Virus record (IMG/VR): IMGVR_UViG_3300050821_006825
Coordinates: 1 to 51,740 of that record
Reading direction: 5' to 3' (one strand)
Source: a virus
Length of the DNA: 51,740 nucleotides
Shown here: positions 48,658 through 51,740 of the stretch, piece by piece
How the letters are laid out: every line of letters begins with the position of its first letter
How positions within the stretch are numbered: the stretch's first letter is position 1
Translations under genes and position numbers: made by a program
The notes under the pieces: model-generated
What the model was told of the DNA's origin: nothing
The model's database searches: none
What the model saw: the letters and a program-made list of their open reading frames with translations, nothing else

Positions 48658-48720
48658 ACCCCAGGGTAATCGTGAGCGTGGAGCCGAATGGCTTTGAAGC
48701 GTTTACGCTCTGCCCTGGGT
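48658..48720 (+). ncRNA. Self-complementary spacer element
   Basis: 63 nt closed by ACCC(C)AGGG/CCCTGGGT (8 pairs, one bulge). Inside is GAGCGT/ACGCTC (48674-48679 with 48705-48710), and within that AGCC-GAAT-GGCT (48682-48693). The nested stems have mostly GC pairs. No tRNA features. It is a candidate processing signal or small RNA. Confidence 0.45.
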
Positions 48721-48731
48721 ATCAATCCGTT

Positions 48732-48803
48732 GGGGGACTAGTGCTAACGGGAACACACCTGTTTTGCAAGCAGGAATTAGGGGTTCGATTCCCCTGTCCT
48801 CCA
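48732..48803 (+). tRNA. tRNA-Ala (anticodon TGC)
   Basis: The acceptor is GGGGGAC/GTCCTCC with one G-U. The anticodon loop TTTGCAA (anticodon 48765-48767) is on stem CCTGT/GCAGG. The T-arm is AGGGG-TTCGATT-CCCCT. The G3-U70 pair, the alanine identity element, is present. No CCA is encoded. Confidence 0.95.
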
Positions 48804-48829
48804 CTACCCATCCAATCAAGGAGGGTCTA

Positions 48830-49366
48830 TTGGGATACAGACACCACGAGCCTCTTCTAGAGGTTTTGGAGCACCTACTACGAGAGCAGAGGAAACTAGT
48901 GGCAAACACCGCAGCACTAACGGCAGCAGTTGCCGATAATGAGGCCGCAGTCGCGGCCAACACGACCGCCGTTGAGGCAGCGGTCGCAGCAATCACGAGT
49001 GACGCCGATCAGGCTGCGGTAGACGCGGCAACGACGGCTGTCCAGACCAACACGCAGCAGGTTGAGTCCAACACAACGGCACTCAACAACGCTGTAACTC
49101 CGCCGGTCGCACCGACCGTCACCGGAGTGAGCCCGACCAGCGGCACGGCTGCTGGCGGAACTGCGGTCACGGTGTCGGGTACTGCCCTCACCGGAGCAAC
49201 CGCAGTCACCTTTGGCTCAGCGGAGGCAACGAACGTCGTTGTCGTCTCAGAGACAGAGGTCACTGTCGATTCACCGGCAGGCACAGACGGAACTTCGGTA
49301 GATGTGACCGTTACCACTCCAAACGGGACGAGCCCGGCGAGTGCAACGTTCACCTACTCGGAATAA
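48830..49366 (+). CDS. Coiled-coil plus IPT/TIG Ig-like domain protein inside the tRNA array
   Basis: 178 residues from TTG 48830, chosen because AAGGAGGG (48818-48825) lies 4 bases upstream; the ATG at 48764 falls inside tRNA-Ala. Residues ~5-95 are Ala/Thr/Val/Asn-rich heptads ('AAVAANTTAVEAAVAAITSD', 'QTNTQQVESNTTALNNAV'), likely a trimeric coiled coil. Residues ~95-178 form an IPT/TIG domain ('PTVTGVSPTSGTAAGGTAV', 'GATAVTFGSAEA', 'VTTPNGTSPASATFTY'). Such domains decorate capsids or fibres and bind surfaces. Placement between tRNA genes is unusual. Confidence 0.8.
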   Translation: MGYRHHEPLLEVLEHLLREQRKLVANTAALTAAVADNEAAVAANTTAVEAAVAAITSDADQAAVDAATTAVQTNTQQVESNTTALNNAVTPPVAPTVTGVSPTSGTAAGGTAVTVSGTALTGATAVTFGSAEATNVVVVSETEVTVDSPAGTDGTSVDVTVTTPNGTSPASATFTYSE

Positions 49367-49375
49367 GTAGGACCC

Positions 49376-49423
49376 GGAGAGGCAACTCTCCGCATGCGCC
49401 CTCAGCTTCGGCTTGTGGGCGCA
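49376..49423 (+). terminator. Tandem hairpins after the IPT gene
   Basis: GGAGAG-GCAA-CTCTCC (49376-49391) and TGCGCCC...GGGCGCA (49395-49401 with 49417-49423), the latter with an inner AGC-TTCG-GCT. No T-tract follows, so they are more likely mRNA-end or tRNA-processing structures than intrinsic terminators. A similar GAG-GCAACT-CTC hairpin is at 51390-51405. Confidence 0.4.
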
Positions 49424-49426
49424 CCA

Positions 49427-49501
49427 CGGGATGTGGTGTAGTCTGGTCAACATAGCCGCCTTGGACGCGGGCGATCGTCGGTTCGAATCCGGCCATCCCG
49501 A
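49427..49501 (+). tRNA. tRNA-Pro (anticodon TGG)
   Basis: The acceptor CGGGATG/CATCCCG is perfect, with C1-G72. The anticodon loop is CTTGGAC (anticodon 49462-49464). The stem GCCGC/GCGGG has a G-G mismatch at its base. The T-arm is GTCGG-TTCGAAT-CCGGC. Confidence 0.9.
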
Positions 49502-49556
49502 CTTAGCTTGTACGACTCACGCGGCAGTACACCGTACGGTTTACGCAAGCTAGCAT

Positions 49557-49652
49557 GCGCCTGTAGCTCAGTGGTCAACGTACACTTTCGGGTGTACAAA
49601 GAGCAGCGGCCTTTCAAACCGCAGGTCCGGAGTTCGATTCTCCGTAGGCGCA
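49557..49652 (+). tRNA. tRNA-Glu (anticodon TTC) with hairpin insertion in the D-loop
   Basis: The acceptor is GCGCCTG/TAGGCGC and the T-arm CGGAG-TTCGATT-CTCCG. The anticodon loop is CTTTCAA (anticodon 49613-49615). The D-stem GCTC/GAGC is normal, but the loop after AGTGGT has about 25 extra bases holding a perfect hairpin GTACAC-N6-GTGTAC (49580-49597). The total length is 96 nt. The anticodon stem has a C-A mismatch at its top. It may be functional, spliced or a target of a mobile element. Confidence 0.8.
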
Positions 49653-49719
49653 CTACCGGAAATCCCATCTAGAGGGACGTATCCAACGGGACTCATGACC
49701 CGGCGGACATCAGAAGTAA

Positions 49720-49778
49720 CAAGCCCCGGATGCGTTGCGCACGGCCACCAGGCCGGAGGCGGATTCTGAAAGGGCTTG
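49720..49778 (+). ncRNA. Self-complementary spacer element, tRNA-like layout
   Basis: 59 nt closed by a perfect 7-bp stem CAAGCCC/GGGCTTG. Inside are TGCG-TTG-CGCA and GGCC-ACCA-GGCC hairpins. The 7-bp closing stem recalls a tRNA acceptor stem, but no T-loop is present. Confidence 0.4.
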
Positions 49779-49799
49779 TGTACCTGGTGCGGTGATCTA

Positions 49800-49873
49800 C
49801 AGGGTATGGCTCAGCTTGGTAGAGCGCTCCCCTCGGACGGGAGAGGTCGGAGGTTCAAATCCTCCTACCCTGA
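49800..49873 (+). tRNA. tRNA-Pro (anticodon CGG)
   Basis: The acceptor CAGGGTA/TACCCTG is perfect. The anticodon loop CTCGGAC (anticodon 49834-49836) is on stem CTCCC/GGGAG. The T-arm is GGAGG-TTCAAAT-CCTCC. This is the second proline tRNA of the array. Confidence 0.95.
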
Positions 49874-49883
49874 TCGATGGCTC

Positions 49884-49981
49884 GATAGGTTCCCTATCAC
49901 CTGAGCCTCGTGGTATTGATAGGGTGGTGCTCGGGGTGAGATCTTCACCGTGCCGTTTGCCGGAACGTAAAACCGGCGCAC
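49884..49981 (+). ncRNA. Hairpin-rich spacer with GCCGG-loop-CCGGC element
   Basis: It contains GATAGG-TTC-CCTATC (49884-49898), TCACCTGAGC pairing with GCTCGGGGTGA (one bulge), and GCCGG-AACGTAAAA-CCGGC with GTGC/GCAC outside, ending right at the next tRNA. The last hairpin recurs at 51488-51504 as GCCGG-ACGTAAA-CCGGC. Confidence 0.4.
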
Positions 49982-50053
49982 GCCTACATAGTGCAAGTGG
50001 AATCATACTTCCTTGGTACGGAAGGGTCCCGAGTTCGATTCTCGGTGTAGGCT
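49982..50053 (+). tRNA. tRNA-Thr (anticodon GGT)
   Basis: The acceptor GCCTACA/TGTAGGC is perfect. The anticodon loop TTGGTAC (anticodon 50015-50017) is on stem CTTCC/GGAAG. The T-arm is CCGAG-TTCGATT-CTCGG. The D-stem is weak (3 pairs). Confidence 0.95.
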
Positions 50054-50056
50054 TAG

Positions 50057-50178
50057 GCGAGATACGGTTGCAACCGTCTCGTCATGGGTAGAAGGTGTTA
50101 GAGGCTAATTCAGGCCGCGCTCTAACCGCCCAGGCATCTGAATCCTGAAATAGATGATGCTAGCCCTTCGGGGCACCC
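50057..50178 (+). ncRNA. Hairpin-rich spacer
   Basis: It holds CGAG(AT)ACGGTT-GC-AACCGTCTCG (50058-50081), GTTAGAG/CTCTAAC (7 pairs, near 50098-50127), CATCT/AGATG and AGCCC-TTCG-GGGC. No ORF and no T-loop. The first hairpin begins 5 bases after tRNA-Thr and could be a 3' processing signal. Confidence 0.4.
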
Positions 50179-50250
50179 GCCCGCTAGGTGTTTGTGGTGG
50201 CACACTTCACTCGTAATGAAGAAGAGGGAGTTCGAATCTCCCAGTGGGCT
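50179..50250 (+). tRNA. tRNA-Thr (anticodon CGT)
   Basis: The acceptor is GCCCGCT/AGTGGGC with one G-U. The anticodon loop CTCGTAA (anticodon 50212-50214) is on stem CTTCA/TGAAG. The T-arm is GGGAG-TTCGAAT-CTCCC. Second threonine tRNA. Confidence 0.95.
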
Positions 50251-50253
50251 TGT

Positions 50254-50312
50254 ACCGGACGAGGAGCAGTCGGGGAGTTGATCACCCCGCGAGTACTCCG
50301 TCTGACTCCGGT
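50254..50312 (+). ncRNA. Self-complementary spacer element
   Basis: 59 nt closed by ACCGGA/TCCGGT. Inside are GGAG/CTCC and CGGGG-N9-CCCCG, nested like a long interrupted hairpin. No tRNA features. The length equals the 49720-49778 element. Confidence 0.4.
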
Positions 50313-50315
50313 CTT

Positions 50316-50384
50316 GGGGTGAAGGTCATGGTGACCAAGCGGATTCCAAACCCGCAGGCGAGGGTTCAATTCCTTCTCGCCCCG
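50316..50384 (+). tRNA. tRNA-Trp (anticodon CCA), reduced D-arm
   Basis: The acceptor is GGGGTGA/TCGCCCC and the discriminator is G. The anticodon loop is TTCCAAA (anticodon 50346-50348), with an A-C mismatch at the stem top. The T-arm is GAGGG-TTCAATT-CCTTC. The D-arm is very short (GGTC-ATGGT-GACC, loop of 5), so the tRNA is only 69 nt. Confidence 0.9.
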
Positions 50385-50390
50385 CTAGCA

Positions 50391-50475
50391 GAGACGCAGG
50401 TCCGAACCCTGCCAGGCGATAGACTGTCGCTTGTGGACTAACTAAGTCGCTGCCCCTCTTGGCCGGTTTCGTCTC
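50391..50475 (+). ncRNA. Cloverleaf-like spacer element (not a canonical tRNA)
   Basis: 85 nt closed by GAGACG/CGTCTC. Inside are three hairpins: CAGG-TCCGAAC-CCTG (7-nt loop), GCGAT-N4-GTCGC (one unpaired base on the 3' side), and GACT-N5-AGTC. This four-helix layout resembles a cloverleaf, yet there is no T-loop consensus next to the 3' stem. After it, 50495-50520 has CTACAGG-N8-CCTGTAG. It could be a decayed tRNA or a separate RNA. Confidence 0.35.
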
Positions 50476-50552
50476 GGTCATCTACAGGATTCATGGCCTG
50501 TAGCAATGCTGCCCGTGGTTGGATGGATAGACTCTCCCACTCGCGGGCCTTT

Positions 50553-50626
50553 GGGTCCTTAGCTCAGTTGGTTAGAGCGCTGCCCTGTCACGGCAGAGGT
50601 CGCCGGTTCGAGTCCGGTAGGTCCCG
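50553..50626 (+). tRNA. tRNA-Asp (anticodon GTC)
   Basis: The acceptor GGGTCCT/AGGTCCC has a T-T mismatch at its fourth pair. The anticodon loop CTGTCAC (anticodon 50587-50589) is on stem CTGCC/GGCAG. The T-arm is GCCGG-TTCGAGT-CCGGT. The discriminator G fits aspartate identity. Confidence 0.95.
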
Positions 50627-50640
50627 CTTGCAGCACACAT

Positions 50641-50712
50641 GCACTCGTACGGTTAGTGGTAGACCAGGAGGCTTTTACCCTCAAAGCTGGGGTTCGATTC
50701 CCCACGGGTGTA
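50641..50712 (+). tRNA. tRNA-Lys (anticodon TTT)
   Basis: The acceptor is GCACTCG/CGGGTGT with wobble pairs. The anticodon loop CTTTTAC (anticodon 50674-50676) is on a stem with one mismatch at its base. The T-arm is TGGGG-TTCGATT-CCCCA. Confidence 0.92.
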
Positions 50713-50889
50713 CTAGACGTGGTGATCGTCTAGGTAGGTGTAGGCCCTCGTGAGGGTTGAACCTCGTAAACTCACCACCGCCCGGTACCCTAGACCGGCA
50801 AAGCCATGCTAGGGCATGGCACGACAATAGGACCAGAGGGGTTCGGCCTTTAGGTGTCGCTTCGTCTCATTGGTTCGGCGGTTAGTCAT
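50713..50889 (+). ncRNA. Long structured spacer with possible pseudoknot
   Basis: 177 nt with no ORF. CTAGACG-TGGTGAT-CGTCTAG (50713-50733) has a loop that is complementary to TCACCA (50772-50777), allowing a pseudoknot. Further hairpins are CCCTC-GT-GAGGG, CCGG-N9-CCGG and GCCATGC-N4-GCATGGC. It is the most structured spacer of the array. Confidence 0.4.
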
Positions 50890-50962
50890 AGTCCCTTAGC
50901 TCATTGGGAGAGCGGTGGGTTTACACCCCGCGTCTGACTGGGTTCGATTCCCAGAGGGACTA
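50890..50962 (+). tRNA. tRNA-Val (anticodon TAC)
   Basis: The acceptor AGTCCCT/AGGGACT is perfect, beginning with A1-T72. The anticodon loop TTTACAC (anticodon 50922-50924) is on stem GTGGG/CCCGC. The T-arm is CTGGG-TTCGATT-CCCAG. Confidence 0.95.
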
Positions 50963-50964
50963 CT

Positions 50965-51004
50965 AGCGGCAGGGGGTTTTTCCTTCCTTTCTGACCCTGC
51001 CGCT
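50965..51004 (+). ncRNA. Perfect 10-bp hairpin between the two Val tRNAs
   Basis: AGCGGCAGGG (50965-50974) pairs with CCCTGCCGCT (50995-51004) around a 20-nt pyrimidine-rich loop. It almost fills the 46-nt spacer. It is a likely RNase III-type substrate or processing signal. Confidence 0.6.
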
Positions 51005-51008
51005 TCTC

Positions 51009-51080
51009 GGACGACTAGCTCAATGGGAGAGCGCCGCTTTGACAGGGCGGAGGTACGGGGCTCGATACCCCGGTCGTCCA
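51009..51080 (+). tRNA. tRNA-Val (anticodon GAC)
   Basis: The acceptor GGACGAC/GTCGTCC is perfect. The anticodon loop TTGACAG (anticodon 51041-51043) is on stem CCGCT/GGCGG. The T-arm CGGGG-CTCGATA-CCCCG is unusual in having C instead of T at the first loop position (T54). Confidence 0.93.
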
Positions 51081-51197
51081 CTAGCAGCCCCACACCAGGG
51101 TCAAGTGCAGGGGGTGGTGAACCCCAAGCCGCTGCTTTCTATCCTTCAAATTAGGGGGTGGTCCATTTCGTAGCACAACAGTCAGTCGAGTAACGTC

Positions 51198-51229
51198 GGC
51201 GGGTGGAGTGCTATCTAGCTCCACCCGCC
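51198..51229 (+). ncRNA. Perfect 11-bp hairpin downstream of the last clear tRNA
   Basis: GGCGGGTGGAG (51198-51208) pairs perfectly with CTCCACCCGCC (51219-51229) with a 10-nt loop. Stable enough to stop or pause RNA polymerase, but no T-tract follows. The stretch 51081-51197 before it shows no gene. Confidence 0.6.
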
Positions 51230-51233
51230 TATC

Positions 51234-51415
51234 ATGGGCCTCACAGGCATCGATCTGGTGAGATTCGGAAGTGGTCATGCAGCGGTCGTCACACCTACCT
51301 GACACAAGCCATAATTGGCACTGATGACACCCTCGCTATCCCGGCGAGCTTCCAGGATGGTTCTACCATTTCTGGCGGGCTCTCGGCACGCGAGGCAACT
51401 CTCGCTCTGGTCTAA
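51234..51415 (+). pseudogene. Possible decayed short coding sequence (two frames)
   Basis: ATG 51234 opens 22 codons beginning MGLTGIDLVRFGSGHAAVV, ending at TGA 51300. In the -1 frame, protein-like sequence continues to 51415 ('AIIGTDDTLAIPASFQDG', 'LSAREATLALV'). Together they look like one small gene broken by a frameshift, but no slippery site or ribosome binding site supports expression. A GCGAG-N6-CTCGC hairpin (51390-51405) lies in it. Confidence 0.25.
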
Positions 51416-51464
51416 TCACCCGAGCCGGGTACGAGCACGCCTGTGAACAGAAAGTGCTTTGGTA

Positions 51465-51597
51465 GCACCCCGCGAACGCAGTACGTTGCCGGACGTAAAC
51501 CGGCTGGTGGAGACGGGCCGAGAAGCCTGTCCTCAAGCTGCTAGAAGTGACGCTTTGCGTACATCGGAGACGTGGGTTCGAATCCCACGGGGTCCAC
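51465..51597 (+). tRNA. Degenerate tRNA / tRNA-like sequence
   Basis: The 3' end is perfect tRNA: T-arm GTGGG-TTCGAAT-CCCAC and 3' acceptor strand GGGGTCC plus A (to 51597). No 5' acceptor strand exists at normal distance. The best partner is GCACCCC at 51465-51471 (6 of 7 pairs), 133 nt upstream.  A GCCGG-ACGTAAA-CCGGC hairpin at 51488-51504 lies where an anticodon arm would, but lacks T33. It is either decayed or carries a large insertion. Confidence 0.35.
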
Positions 51598-51608
51598 TCA
51601 GTATGATG

Positions 51609-51617
51609 TGCTATACT
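51609..51617 (+). promoter_or_regulatory. Extended -10 promoter before the tandem repeats
   Basis: TGCTATACT matches the shared motif. No -35 is evident. The start point would fall about 7 bases on, just before the repeat array at 51627. Confidence 0.45.
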
Positions 51618-51626
51618 GGAGAGTAG

Positions 51627-51740
51627 TTGACCAAGGTCGTTGACCAAGGTCGTTGACCAAGGTCGTTGACCAAGGTCGTTGACCAAGGTCGTTGACCAAG
51701 GTCGTTGACAAAGGTCGTTGACCAAGGTCGTTGACCAAGG
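51627..51740. repeat. 13-bp tandem repeats TTGACCAAGGTCG (at least 8.7 copies)
   Basis: Eight full units and a partial ninth start at 51627, 51640, 51653, 51666, 51679, 51692, 51705, 51718 and 51731. All are identical except one C-to-A change at 51710, which creates TTGACA. Each unit holds a GACC-AA-GGTC dyad. The array continues past the window. Iteron, operator array or partition site are options. Confidence 0.95.

Noticed and set aside
48764-48829. ATG 48764 as start of the IPT protein
   Set aside because: This ATG lies inside tRNA-Ala. A strong ribosome binding site instead precedes TTG 48830.
51627-51740. Phage terminal direct repeat
   Set aside because: The 13-bp units are tandem and run off the window edge. 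There is no second copy at the left end of this window, so genome termini cannot be claimed.

Overview
The window is part of the genome of a large tailed phage with a contractile tail. The left end carries a tail sheath C-terminus, tail tube, tail chaperones, tape measure, a baseplate hub with cell-wall-degrading domains, gp25-like and J-like baseplate proteins and fibres. No capsid, terminase large subunit, portal, holin or integrase gene is seen here, so lifestyle cannot be judged. Protein-coding DNA is moderately GC-rich. The tRNA genes lack an encoded CCA, and several genes have a -10 box only 6-8 nt before the start codon (leaderless transcripts). Together these suggest an actinobacterial host, but that is inference.

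Layout. (1) 1-21855, rightward: structural operon, with many genes joined by TAATG overlaps. It is interrupted by an Endonuclease VII-type gene at 6198 and by one leftward membrane/zinc gene with its own promoter at 2001-2270. (2) 21856-21954: convergent junction with a pentanucleotide repeat. (3) 21955-44054, leftward: replication, recombination and regulation operon (helicase, RuvC-like, RecB-like, Hjc-like, RecA, DnaE, RNase H, ssDNA-binding candidate, primase, DnaB-like, cysteine dioxygenase-like, helicase loader, MerR-like, SWIM). Five putative homing endonuclease genes are scattered through it. (4) 44055-44359: divergent promoter region with inverted repeats. (5) 44360-47746, rightward: class II ribonucleotide reductase, three small genes and an RNA ligase. 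(6) 47747-51600: 15 recognisable tRNA genes plus one degenerate one, separated by hairpin-rich spacers, with an Ig-like (IPT/TIG) protein gene inside the array. (7) 51627-51740: 13-bp tandem repeats running off the window.

How it works together. The leftward block copies and recombines the genome using a phage C-family polymerase, primase, helicase and loader, RecA and nucleases. The reductase supplies dNTPs. The tRNAs and RNA ligase support translation and could repair host-damaged tRNA. Many transcription units share an extended -10 motif, TGCTAYNNT.

Most unusual points. The 5' end of dnaE exists as three partial copies around a putative endonuclease gene, and the copy adjoining dnaE has an in-frame TGA. 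One tRNA gene (Glu) has a hairpin inserted in its D-loop. The tRNA spacers are repeatedly self-complementary, some of them cloverleaf-like. A cysteine-dioxygenase-like gene sits between replication genes.
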